From Balneolaceae bacterium (GTDB taxonomy: Bacteria; Bacteroidota; Rhodothermia; Balneolales; Balneolaceae), in assembly GCA_007693745.1 (NCBI GenBank), contig REDA01000041.1:1-64000 (forward strand): a stretch of DNA of 64,000 nt, in the 5' to 3' direction. Position numbers and translations under genes: made by a program. The notes under the pieces were generated by a model, which ran no database searches, was not told the origin of the DNA, and saw only the letters and a list, made by a program, of their open reading frames with translations. Positions 9,158-17,269 of the stretch are shown here, piece after piece (position 1 is the first letter of the stretch; each line of letters opens with the position of its first letter).

Positions 9158-9403
9158 ATGCCTGTCAGCAACATACAAAATGAAACCTTTCAAAAACTGC
9201 TTGCTCAGATCAGGCAGCAGGTAATCTATTTAAAAGGCAAAAACAGAGATCTTCAAAGAGAAAATGAGCAGTTACGGGCCAAACTGACTGAACTGAAAGA
9301 CAATCAGTCGGATATTTTTTCCTCAATCAGTGAAGCGGAACGTATCGCCATGAAGCATCAGGTTGATGAGCTGATCAGAAAAATCGACAAGCACATGAAT
9401 TGA
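9158..9403 (+). CDS. Small coiled-coil protein between pheT and zapA (hypothetical)
   Basis: An 81-residue protein with no signal peptide. A long predicted coiled coil covers about 20-50 (QVIYLKGKNRDLQRENEQLRA, KLTELK) and a second helix lies near the C-terminus. It starts 11 bases after pheT, and its TGA is five bases before the zapA ATG, so it is surely co-transcribed with zapA. Size, helical content and position recall short divisome coiled coils such as ZapB, but I cannot show homology. A ZapA partner is an inference from context. Confidence 0.75.
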   Translation: MPVSNIQNETFQKLLAQIRQQVIYLKGKNRDLQRENEQLRAKLTELKDNQSDIFSSISEAERIAMKHQVDELIRKIDKHMN

Positions 9404-9408
9404 ATACC

Positions 9409-9699
9409 ATGGAATCTATCAAAGTCACCATTCTGGGAAAACAGATCCCGCTGAAAGTGCAGTCGAGCGAGATAGAAAACACTAAGAGAATTGCGGGCTT
9501 TGTGGATGATAAATTCAAGGTATTCCGATCTCAGTTCTCCAACCAACCCGATTCCACTATTATGATTCTGGCATGCCTGAGTATCGCAGAGGAACTATTT
9601 GAGACCAAAGCCAAGTTAAGTAAAGAGCTGGAGATGGATTCAAAGATCCTGGATGATGTAAACAGTGAGCTCACAAAACTCATTAAACAGATCGCCTGA
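9409..9699 (+). CDS. zapA: Cell division protein ZapA
   Basis: A 96-residue FtsZ-ring-associated protein. The N-terminal strand MESIKVTILGKQIPLKVQ and the following helix with I-A-G-F-VDDKFKVF fit ZapA. The C-terminal half is a coiled coil (ELFETKAKLSKELEMDSKILDDVNSELTKL in pieces) that mediates tetramerisation in the family. A TTG at 9400 would add three residues; the ATG at 9409 is preferred. No 6S RNA-sized gap follows, unlike in many other bacteria. Confidence 0.85.
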   Translation: MESIKVTILGKQIPLKVQSSEIENTKRIAGFVDDKFKVFRSQFSNQPDSTIMILACLSIAEELFETKAKLSKELEMDSKILDDVNSELTKLIKQIA

Positions 9700-9763
9700 T
9701 CTCTTCACAGTTGCAGCCCTGTTCATATAGATCAACCCTGTAAATTTTCAAACCCAACACGTA

Positions 9764-10378
9764 TTGTATAAAGGAGAACGATTTAACAGTTACACACACC
9801 TCATAGGCGCAGCCGGTTCTGCTGTGGGACTCATTGTACTGCTCTATGTATCGGTCAGGAATGGTGACCTTTGGCAAATCTTCAGTTTTTCAGTTTACGG
9901 GGCCTCCCTTCTGATGCTTTATGTATGTTCTACCCTCTACCACAGTTTCAGGGGTAAATGGAAGAATTTCTTTAAAAAAATGGACCACATTGCAATCTAT
10001 CTTCTGATTGCAGGAACCTATACGCCTTTTACACTGGTAACTCTCCGCGGAGAAGTGGGCTGGTGGATGTTTGGCCTGGTATGGGGACTGGCTGTCGTTG
10101 GGATTTTAATGGATCTTTTCCACCGCAGCGAGAAGCGGATACCACAACTAATCATTTACCTGCTGATGGGATGGCTTGCAATTTTTATGTTTGAGCCCCT
10201 CACGACTTCACTCTCCCCCACAGGCTTTTACTGGCTTTTGACAGGGGGGCTCTTTTATACCGGCGGGGTTATCTTTTATGTTTTAAGTGATAAACACAGA
10301 TTTGCGCACGGGATCTGGCATCTGTTTGTTCTTGCAGGCAGCGTAAGCCATTTTGTGACCGTTCTGCTTTTCATATAG
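9764..10378 (+). CDS. Hemolysin III / PAQR family membrane protein
   Basis: An inner-membrane protein of 204 residues with about seven transmembrane helices. The start MYKGERFNSYTHLIGA is characteristic but uses TTG; no ATG is in frame upstream. The PAQR metal-site residues are present: Ser and His in STLYHSFRG, Asp in KKMDHIAIYLLIAGTYTPF, and the His pair in HGIWHLFVLAGSVSHF. Homologues are called hemolysin III or TrhA, and a role in membrane-fluidity control is suggested for bacterial members. It is 64 bases after zapA and may be co-transcribed. Confidence 0.9.
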   Translation: MYKGERFNSYTHLIGAAGSAVGLIVLLYVSVRNGDLWQIFSFSVYGASLLMLYVCSTLYHSFRGKWKNFFKKMDHIAIYLLIAGTYTPFTLVTLRGEVGWWMFGLVWGLAVVGILMDLFHRSEKRIPQLIIYLLMGWLAIFMFEPLTTSLSPTGFYWLLTGGLFYTGGVIFYVLSDKHRFAHGIWHLFVLAGSVSHFVTVLLFI

Positions 10379-10458
10379 ACCTGTTCACAAACCTTCAGAA
10401 TCCACCGCCTCAACACGTCTCAAAATCAGAGAAAACCCTTATTCCCTTACCTTTTATC

Positions 10459-11268
10459 ATGCCCGAACCTGTTACAGTTTTTTTTATCTCAGATATCGTT
10501 GGAGAACCCGGTTTGAGACTTACTGAAACCATCTGGCCGTCGCTGCGCGAGAAGTACAAACCAGACTTTACCATCGCCAATGCTGAAAACTCTCACGAAG
10601 GCAGAGGAATCAGCGAGGAGATTGTAAAAAGATTATATGATCTCGACATTGATGTAATCACCGGCGGAAATCACTCTTTTGACAAGTGGAAGATCCTCCC
10701 CTACATGAAAAGTGACCCCTCTCTTCTGCGACCGCACAACTATCCGAAAGGGAATTCAGGTTTCGGTTACGGGATCTATCCGATTAAAGAGAGAAAAGAG
10801 AAAATTGCGGTGTTAAATTTGCAGGGAAGGACGTTTATGCCACAGATTGACGATCCGTTCAGTCTGTCTGATTACACACTGGAGAGGATATCTGCAGAAA
10901 CGAACCTGATTGTTGTCGACTTCCACGCAGAGGCTACCGCAGAAAAAGCAGCCTATGCCTGGCACACCGACGGCAAGGTCTCTGCCGTTATCGGAACTCA
11001 TACACATGTACCTACAGCAGATGCCCGTATATTCCCGCGGGGTACCGGTTTTATTTCAGACGCCGGCATGACCGGACCATTCGAATCTGTGATTGGGATG
11101 GACAAAAAAACAGCAATCCGGAGGTTTACCCTTGGAACCCCGCAGCGTTACAAAATCGCGGAAAATGATAACAGATTATGCGGTGTTTTGCTGAAGATCG
11201 ATGCTGATACCGGAAAATGTAACGTAATAGAGTCTGTCGTGTACCCCAATTTTGTGAATAAGATCTGA
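10459..11268 (+). CDS. YmdB-type metallophosphoesterase (2',3'-cyclic nucleotide phosphodiesterase)
   Basis: A 269-residue cytoplasmic phosphoesterase of the TIGR00282/YmdB family. The binuclear-metal residues are visible in ISDIVGEPG (near the N-terminus), NAENSHEGRG, GGNHSFDKW, VDFHAEATAEK and GTHTHVPTADARI. YmdB in Bacillus hydrolyses 2',3'-cAMP and influences biofilm and motility decisions; whether this holds here is unknown. The ABC ATPase gene starts four bases after its stop, so the two are co-transcribed. In many genomes it neighbours rny, which is not in this window. Confidence 0.9.
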   Translation: MPEPVTVFFISDIVGEPGLRLTETIWPSLREKYKPDFTIANAENSHEGRGISEEIVKRLYDLDIDVITGGNHSFDKWKILPYMKSDPSLLRPHNYPKGNSGFGYGIYPIKERKEKIAVLNLQGRTFMPQIDDPFSLSDYTLERISAETNLIVVDFHAEATAEKAAYAWHTDGKVSAVIGTHTHVPTADARIFPRGTGFISDAGMTGPFESVIGMDKKTAIRRFTLGTPQRYKIAENDNRLCGVLLKIDADTGKCNVIESVVYPNFVNKI

Positions 11269-11272
11269 GCCT

Positions 11273-11965
11273 ATGAATTCTGATATTGTGCTTCGCTGCA
11301 GTGAAATCACGAAATCCTTTCCAACAACTTCCGGTTCAGGCGAACTCCGGATTTTGAAAGGGGTGAACCTTGATCTTCACTCAGGTGAAATTGCTGCCAT
11401 CGTAGGTTCAAGCGGAAGCGGCAAAAGTACTCTTCTGCATATTATCGGCGGGCTCGATCAGCCGACCTCAGGAACCCTGCACTGGAGCGGGAAATCAATT
11501 ACCTCCTACAATCCGGAGCAGCTTGCGGAACTTCGCAATCAGCACATTGGCTTCGTATTTCAGTTTCATCATCTCCTCCCTGAATTTACGGCACTGGAAA
11601 ACGTGATGATGCCATCACTGATTCGTGGTGACAGCTTTTCACAAGCGAGCGTGCGGGCCGAATTTCTGCTCGATGAATTCGGGCTTTCTGAACGTTTGCA
11701 GCACAGGCCTTCCCAGCTCTCAGGCGGAGAACAGCAAAGGGTATCCCTGGCCAGAGCACTTGCAAACCAGCCCATGGTTATCCTTGCAGATGAACCTACA
11801 GGAAACCTGGACGAGAATAACACCCATACTATCCTGAGACTACTCTTCAGGCTGCGTGATACTGAAAACATTTCAATCATTCTGATCACCCACGAAAAAG
11901 AGATCGCCAGGCAGTGTGACACTCTCTACACACTGTCGAACGGAATTCTGGAGAAAGGCCTGTAG
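11273..11965 (+). CDS. lolD: LolD-like ABC transporter ATP-binding protein
   Basis: A 230-residue ATPase of the LolD/MacB (MJ0796) group. It has Walker A GSSGSGKST (45-53), a Q-loop in FVFQFHHLLPEFTALENVMMP, signature LSGGEQQR (149-156) and Walker B VILADEPTGNLDE. The FQFHHLLPEF segment is typical of LolD, which drives lipoprotein release from the inner membrane towards LolA. No LolC/E permease gene is next to it, so the partner must be elsewhere and the lol assignment is by similarity only. Confidence 0.85.
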   Translation: MNSDIVLRCSEITKSFPTTSGSGELRILKGVNLDLHSGEIAAIVGSSGSGKSTLLHIIGGLDQPTSGTLHWSGKSITSYNPEQLAELRNQHIGFVFQFHHLLPEFTALENVMMPSLIRGDSFSQASVRAEFLLDEFGLSERLQHRPSQLSGGEQQRVSLARALANQPMVILADEPTGNLDENNTHTILRLLFRLRDTENISIILITHEKEIARQCDTLYTLSNGILEKGL

Positions 11966-12077
11966 TTCGCCAAAATCATCCTTTTTTCTTGGTTAAATCG
12001 TCAACTAACTTTACCTTTACAATTCTGTAGTAAGTTCACTTAAGTGTGGTTTTAAACAACATTAATTTACGGCTGCC

Positions 12078-12770
12078 ATGAGCAAAAAGTTATCCAGAGA
12101 AGATTTGGAACAGGATCTTCTAATTGAGTATTCTTCACGAATTGTCTATTTCTACAATCAGAATAAAGCAGTGGTACTGGGTGGCGGAACCGCAGTTGTT
12201 CTTACCATTGCACTGGTCATTGGATTTATTTTTTATTCAGCCCAGCAGGAAAGAGAAGCGCAGGTTCTTTTAGGAACCGCTGAACAGTACATGATGATTG
12301 GCGATTTTGACAGAGCGCTTTACGGTGATGAGGACAGTTTTTCGCTTGGTTTTGTTCAGATTGCACGTAACTACAGCCGTACAAGTTCCGGTAACCTTGC
12401 ACGCTATTATGCTTCCGTAGCTGAGTTTGAGCTGGGCAACTATGAAACCTCCCTGGAATTTATTCAGCAGTTCACACCGCCTCCGGGAATACTGGGCGTA
12501 GCACCGCTCATGATGCACGCAATCATTCTTACTGAGCTCGATCGTTTTGAAGAAGCTGCAACAGCTTTTGAGAGGGCCGCTGAATGGGACATCAATAACT
12601 CCACCACTCCAAAAGGCCTTTTCGAAGCAGCCCTGGCTCACAGGAAGACTGGAAATAGCCATCAGGCAATGAACCTTCTTAATCGAATTCTGACCGAGTT
12701 TCCCAACAGTCAGCAGGCAGTGAATGCCGAACGCCTAAGAGGACAGCTTGCGGCCGCAGGCAGGCCTTAA
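12078..12770 (+). CDS. Single-pass membrane protein with TPR repeats
   Basis: A 230-residue protein. Residues 1-30 are cytoplasmic and charged, followed by one transmembrane helix at about 31-53 (AVVLGGGTAVVLTIALVIGF). The rest is an extracytoplasmic helical domain with TPR-like units, for example LARYYASVAEFELGNYETSL, FEEAATAFERAAEWDI and HQAMNLLNRILTEFPNS. The layout resembles YfgM-type proteins associated with the Sec translocon or outer-membrane assembly, but this is only topological similarity. A 112-base gap separates it from lolD. Confidence 0.8.
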   Translation: MSKKLSREDLEQDLLIEYSSRIVYFYNQNKAVVLGGGTAVVLTIALVIGFIFYSAQQEREAQVLLGTAEQYMMIGDFDRALYGDEDSFSLGFVQIARNYSRTSSGNLARYYASVAEFELGNYETSLEFIQQFTPPPGILGVAPLMMHAIILTELDRFEEAATAFERAAEWDINNSTTPKGLFEAALAHRKTGNSHQAMNLLNRILTEFPNSQQAVNAERLRGQLAAAGRP

Positions 12771-12814
12771 GTGTTCCTCTGATCACTCTCACCGAATCAC
12801 AAATAAACTTCCGG

Positions 12815-14281
12815 TTGATCAAAGAGAAGGCTTCTGATAAATATGATGCTGTAATCGTCGGTTCCGGGCCCAATGGACTTGCCGCAGGAATCCGTCTTGT
12901 TCAGGAGGGACTTTCTGTACTGATCGTTGAAGCATCAGACACTACGGGAGGCGGGATGCGGACGAAACAACTGATGCAACCTGATGTTTGGCATGACGTC
13001 TGTTCTGCTATTCACCCAACAGCTGTTGCATCCCCGTTTTTTAAACGTTTGCCGCTGCAGAAACATGGCTTAAACTGGATTTATCCAAAACATCCGGTGG
13101 CTCATCCTCTGGATAATGAATCCGCTGTGATTGCCTATGACGAACTTTCTGAAACAGCTTTCCATCTGGGTGAAGATGAAAGATTTTACCAAAACCTGGT
13201 AACTCCCCTTAAGGAATCATGGCCAGGACTCTCAGGTGATCTTCTTGCACCGCTGCGGTTTCCAAAGAATCCTGTAAAGATGCTCTCCTTTGGTCTGAAG
13301 GGCATTCAACCCGCTACGCTGTTCAGCAGGAATTTCAAAACAGAACGGGCCAAGGCACTTTTTGCAGGGATGGCAGCTCACAGCATTCAGCCGCTGAGTC
13401 ACCCCGCTACAACAGCCATCGGCCTGGTCTTTTTTGCTACTCTCCACTCAGGAGGATGGCCTATGGCAAAGGGAGGTTCCCAATCTATCGCAGATTCGCT
13501 CAGTAACTACTTTAAAGCGCTGGGTGGGGATATTCAAACCTCTTTTGAAGTGAAATCTTTAGAAGAACTGCCTCCTTCAAAGGTGGTTTTGTTCGATCTC
13601 ACCCCCTTCCAGGTGGCACGTATCGCAGGGAGTAAATTACCACTCAATTATCTGAAAAAACTCAGAAAATACCGATACGGATCCGGAGCTTTCAAAATTG
13701 ATTACATTCTCAGTGAACCTGTGCCGTGGAAAGATTACGAAACAAGACGGGCAGGTACTGTTCACCTGGGTGGAACATTTGAGGAGATTGCCCGATCAGA
13801 GAAAGAGGTTTACGATGGAAAACATGCTGACGATCCATATGTGATCGTTGCTCAGCAGAGTTTATTCGATTCTGACCGCACTCCCGACAACAGGCATACT
13901 TTATGGGCTTACTGTCATGTTCCCAATGGCTCTGAAACCGATATGACCGAAGCCATGGAAAAGCAGATCGAGAGATTTGCGCCCGGTTTCCGGGATGTGA
14001 TCGAGCAAAAAACAACCATGAATACTGCCCATTTCCAGCAATATAATCCCAACTATATCGGCGGTGACATCAATGGCGGCAGTCAGCACCTCGGTCAGCT
14101 TTTTTCCAGGCCGGTCCACTTTATCAATCCCTATGCGATGCCTGCAAAGGGACTCTATTTCTGCTCATCATCCACTCCGCCGGGAGGAGGCGTACACGGT
14201 ATGTGTGGCTATCATGCGGCCAATCTGGTACTGAGAAAAGAATTCGGAATCAACGAGTCCAAATGGAAATTCAAAACATGA
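12815..14281 (+). CDS. CrtI-like NAD(P)/FAD-dependent oxidoreductase (COG1233)
   Basis: A 488-residue flavoprotein. The N-terminal dinucleotide motif VIVGSGPNGLAAG is followed by the acidic strand end IVEASDTTGGGMRT. The C-terminal FAD contact is STPPGGGVHGMCGYHAAN, the signature of phytoene-dehydrogenase-like proteins outside the true CrtI group. The only plausible start is TTG at 12815, because no ATG is in frame upstream. The reaction is unknown: members act on carotenoids, retinoids or quinone-like lipids. A second, more classical CrtI lies at 52895-54367. The iron permease gene follows immediately. Confidence 0.87.
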   Translation: MIKEKASDKYDAVIVGSGPNGLAAGIRLVQEGLSVLIVEASDTTGGGMRTKQLMQPDVWHDVCSAIHPTAVASPFFKRLPLQKHGLNWIYPKHPVAHPLDNESAVIAYDELSETAFHLGEDERFYQNLVTPLKESWPGLSGDLLAPLRFPKNPVKMLSFGLKGIQPATLFSRNFKTERAKALFAGMAAHSIQPLSHPATTAIGLVFFATLHSGGWPMAKGGSQSIADSLSNYFKALGGDIQTSFEVKSLEELPPSKVVLFDLTPFQVARIAGSKLPLNYLKKLRKYRYGSGAFKIDYILSEPVPWKDYETRRAGTVHLGGTFEEIARSEKEVYDGKHADDPYVIVAQQSLFDSDRTPDNRHTLWAYCHVPNGSETDMTEAMEKQIERFAPGFRDVIEQKTTMNTAHFQQYNPNYIGGDINGGSQHLGQLFSRPVHFINPYAMPAKGLYFCSSSTPPGGGVHGMCGYHAANLVLRKEFGINESKWKFKT

Positions 14282-14401
14282 GTGATCTCCGGACAAATTG
14301 CTGTTCTCCCATTCGATTTCACTGCTTTATCATTGATTCAGCAGCTGACAGTTCTTACCCATCCCGCAAGTTCCTGCAATTCATCATCAGCTCACACTGC
14401 A

Positions 14402-16114
14402 ATGATCAGTAACCTGATTGAAAGAACCCGAAGCAGCCTGCTCTGGTCAAAACCGGTAAAGTCAAAGCCCGGTTCCGGCTGGTGGAATCTGCTCACTTTC
14501 ACCATCGCACTTGTGGTGGGAATACCGATTCTGACAGTCATTGCAAATATTTTTATTCCATCAGGTGAAGTCTGGCATCACCTGGCTTCCACAGTACTGC
14601 CTGACTATGTGAAAAACTCTCTGTGGCTGATGATCGGAGTCGGAACGGGGGTATTTATTCTCGGCGTAGGCACAGCGTGGCTGGTCACGATGTGCCGTTT
14701 TCCCGGCAGCCGCTGGTTTAACTGGCTTCTCATTCTCCCCATGGCTGTGCCCGCCTATCTGATGGCTTACACCTACACCGATTTTCTTGCTTTTACAGGT
14801 CCCGTACAAACCCTTCTGAGGAATCTTACCGGCCTGGAATTTGGTGAATACTGGTTTCCCAATGTCCGTTCACTTGGCGGTGCGATACTGATGATGTCGT
14901 TTGTATTTTTTCCATATGTCTATCTGCTTACGCGTGCAGCTTTTCTGGAGCAATCTGCCTCTCTGCTGGAAGCGGGCCGAAGTCTGGGGGCTTCACCTGC
15001 AAAAAGCTTTTTCAGGATTGCACTTCCGTTGGCAAGACCCTCCATCGCTGCAGGTATGGCTCTGGCTCTGATGGAAACACTCAATGATTTCGGAACCGTT
15101 GATTACTTCGGAATTCAGACCTTTACCACAGGGATTTACAGAACCTGGTTCGGTCTTGGAGAAAGAGCAGCCGCTGCCCAGCTTTCTGCATTTCTGCTCA
15201 TTTTCATCCTGTTTTTGATTCTGCTGGAACGCTGGAGCAGAAGTAAAATGAAAATTAAACAGAACACTTCAGGAAGATACAAGAGAATGTTTATTTATGA
15301 ACTTCGCGGATGGAAAGCGTGGTTCAGTACTCTCTTCTGCCTGATTCCGGTATGTATAGGCTTTCTGATTCCAGCACTGATTCTGTTCGGGATGATGATC
15401 AATAACCTCGACGCCGCCCTGAATCCAAGGTTTTTACAATACAGCCTCAATACCATCACCCTGGCTCTTATTGCGGGTGTCGCCGCTGTTGTCATCGCAA
15501 CGCTGCTCGCATACGGTGTGAGGCTAAATCCGGGACTTTTCAGTAAACTCTCCACGAGACTGGGTACCATGGGCTACGCGATTCCCGGTTCCGTGATCGC
15601 TGTCGGGATTCTGATACCATTCGGATGGTTCGACAATACCGTGGATGCCTGGATGAGAACCCATCTCGGAATTTCTACAGGACTGCTCCTGAGTGGTACC
15701 ATATTCGCTCTTATTTTTGCCTATGTCGTTCGTTTTCTTGCCGTTGCCTATAACCCGATCGAAGCAAGTCTGGGAAAGATCACACCCCAGATGGATGAGG
15801 CTGCAGAAGGTATGGGATACGGTTTTGGCAAAGTTTTGATTAAAATTCATACCCCTATCATGTCGGGCAGCCTTTTTGCCGCATTTATGCTGATTATCGT
15901 GGATGTGATCAAGGAGTTGCCCGCCACATTGATTGTCAGGCCATTCAACTTCGACACTCTGGCTGTACAGGTTTACAGACTCGCTTCCGATGAACGCCTC
16001 GCGGAGTCATCCGGAGCTGCTCTCGCAATTATCCTTGTGGGATTGATCCCTGTGTTTATTCTAAGTAAATCGATTACCAGATCGAGAGAAGGAAATCAGA
16101 AACGACTAAGCTGA
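14402..16114 (+). CDS. Iron-type ABC transporter permease (FbpB/ThiP family)
   Basis: A 570-residue inner-membrane permease with two fused binding-protein-dependent transport domains and about twelve transmembrane helices. Each half has an EAA-like loop: LLEAGRSLGASPAKSFFRIALPLARPS, and MDEAAEGMGYGFGKVLIKIHTPI. Full-length fused permeases of this type transport ferric iron or thiamine; the iron-type binding protein facing it favours iron. I use ATG 14402. An in-frame GTG at 14282, directly after the upstream TGA, would add 40 residues of unlikely sequence. No ATPase gene of the system is in the window. Confidence 0.88.
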   Translation: MISNLIERTRSSLLWSKPVKSKPGSGWWNLLTFTIALVVGIPILTVIANIFIPSGEVWHHLASTVLPDYVKNSLWLMIGVGTGVFILGVGTAWLVTMCRFPGSRWFNWLLILPMAVPAYLMAYTYTDFLAFTGPVQTLLRNLTGLEFGEYWFPNVRSLGGAILMMSFVFFPYVYLLTRAAFLEQSASLLEAGRSLGASPAKSFFRIALPLARPSIAAGMALALMETLNDFGTVDYFGIQTFTTGIYRTWFGLGERAAAAQLSAFLLIFILFLILLERWSRSKMKIKQNTSGRYKRMFIYELRGWKAWFSTLFCLIPVCIGFLIPALILFGMMINNLDAALNPRFLQYSLNTITLALIAGVAAVVIATLLAYGVRLNPGLFSKLSTRLGTMGYAIPGSVIAVGILIPFGWFDNTVDAWMRTHLGISTGLLLSGTIFALIFAYVVRFLAVAYNPIEASLGKITPQMDEAAEGMGYGFGKVLIKIHTPIMSGSLFAAFMLIIVDVIKELPATLIVRPFNFDTLAVQVYRLASDERLAESSGAALAIILVGLIPVFILSKSITRSREGNQKRLS

Positions 16115-16121
16115 GGCCCGA

Positions 16122-17132
16122 TTATCGCCAGCCCGCTCTGTCCATAATCCGAATGGCATCAGGGTTATTTTCACCATACATGGCAACATTCACCAGATCA
16201 CTCTCATAGCTTCCGAAGAGCAGAAGCTCTTCGGGAAGCAGAAGGCCTTCAACTACGGGGAACTCATTGTTGCCAACCGCATAGAGAAGCTGTGCCTGAT
16301 CTGTCGTAAGGTATTCAAGGAACCGTACCGCATTGTCCCTGTTGGGAGAATGAGCGGTGATCCCGGCACCGCTGATGTTCACATGGGTTCCGCCAAAGTC
16401 AGCAGCCGGAAAATAGATTGCAACTGAGGAGGCCACAAGCTGATCCTGTTCCGCCTCTGATTGCATCAGTCGTGCCAGGTAGTAATGATTCACCAATGCA
16501 ACATCACACAAACCGGCTGCAACCGCGCGTATCTGATCTGTATCCCCTCCCTGAGGTGATCTTGCAAAATTCTGCACAAGCCTGCGTGCCCAGGCCTCTG
16601 TTCTCTCTGCTCCATACGACTCCATCATAGAGGCTACCATCGACTGGTTGTAAATATTATTGGAGGAACGCACACAAAGCCTTCCCTCCCACTGAGGCTC
16701 CCCAAGCTCATAATAACCCCTTAAATCGGCCGGATCGACCTTGTCGAGATGATAAACAATCCCTCTGACCCTTTCTGACAAACCGATCCAGTACCCTTCA
16801 GGATCTCTCATCTGATCTGAAATCACCTCCCGGATCCGTTCAGAGTCATATGAATCGAGTATCCCAGCCTCTTTTGCTCTCCATAACCGGCCAGCATCCA
16901 CCGTTATCAGGATATCTGCAGGACTATTGAGCCCCTCATTCCTGACTCTTTCAATCAGCTCATCACTTGACCCTTCAATCAGGTTCACTTTTATCCCGGT
17001 CTGCTCTGTAAAATTATCGTAGAGCGCAACATCTGTGTCGTAATGCCTTGATGAGTAGATATTGACCTCATCGATGTCGGCACAGGAGATGAAGAAGAAC
17101 AGAACCAGTGGAAAGAGTATCAGCTTATACAT
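16122..17132 (-). CDS. Ferric iron ABC transporter substrate-binding lipoprotein (FutA/FbpA-like)
   Basis: A 336-residue periplasmic-side lipoprotein. The signal peptide ends in FFFISC, with Cys17 as the lipidation site, followed by VNIYSSRHYDTD, the typical start of ferric-binding proteins. A Tyr pair in NHYYLARL matches the iron-coordinating tyrosines of FbpA/FutA. The segment GEPQWEGRLCVRSSNNIYNQS is also characteristic. The gene is convergent with the permease, seven bases apart, so the transporter parts are transcribed from opposite ends. A perfect Fur-like palindrome lies 30 bases upstream. Confidence 0.92.
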   Translation of the reverse strand: MYKLILFPLVLFFFISCADIDEVNIYSSRHYDTDVALYDNFTEQTGIKVNLIEGSSDELIERVRNEGLNSPADILITVDAGRLWRAKEAGILDSYDSERIREVISDQMRDPEGYWIGLSERVRGIVYHLDKVDPADLRGYYELGEPQWEGRLCVRSSNNIYNQSMVASMMESYGAERTEAWARRLVQNFARSPQGGDTDQIRAVAAGLCDVALVNHYYLARLMQSEAEQDQLVASSVAIYFPAADFGGTHVNISGAGITAHSPNRDNAVRFLEYLTTDQAQLLYAVGNNEFPVVEGLLLPEELLLFGSYESDLVNVAMYGENNPDAIRIMDRAGWR

Positions 17133-17161
17133 AAATCATTGAGGTTAAAAAATGGAGCTTT

Positions 17162-17182
17162 TATTTAGAATCATTCTAAATA
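17162..17182 (-). promoter_or_regulatory. Fur-like operator upstream of the iron-binding protein gene
   Basis: The core TTTAGAATCATTCTAAA (17164-17180) is a perfect 8-1-8 inverted repeat that extends to 10-1-10 over 17162-17182. Its AT-rich form with a central ATCAT resembles Fur boxes, and it lies about 30 bases before an iron-uptake gene. Fur control is inferred from sequence and context; a DtxR-family or manganese regulator would be the alternative. Confidence 0.65.
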
Positions 17183-17240
17183 TAAACATTTTGTTTCAAT
17201 TTGATACCCCGGTTTTTAAATAAACTATTTTATCCTCTGC

Positions 17241-17269
17241 TAAAAAAAGTATCTGAACGGGGGGCGTTC
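17241..17269 (-). terminator. Weak terminator-like hairpin after the LKR-like gene
   Basis: Read on the minus strand, GAACG pairs with CGTTC around a five-base C loop immediately after the stop codon. A run of seven T residues follows six bases later. The stem is only five pairs, so this is tentative. Confidence 0.35.

Noticed and set aside
9700-9763. 6S RNA downstream of zapA
   Set aside because: 6S RNA often follows zapA, but only 64 bases separate zapA from the next gene, too short for a 6S RNA.
14282-14401. N-terminal 40-residue extension of the iron permease from GTG 14282
   Set aside because: The extension lacks the expected cytoplasmic lead of the family and is rich in Ser, Thr and His; ATG 14402 directly precedes the charged lead and first helix.
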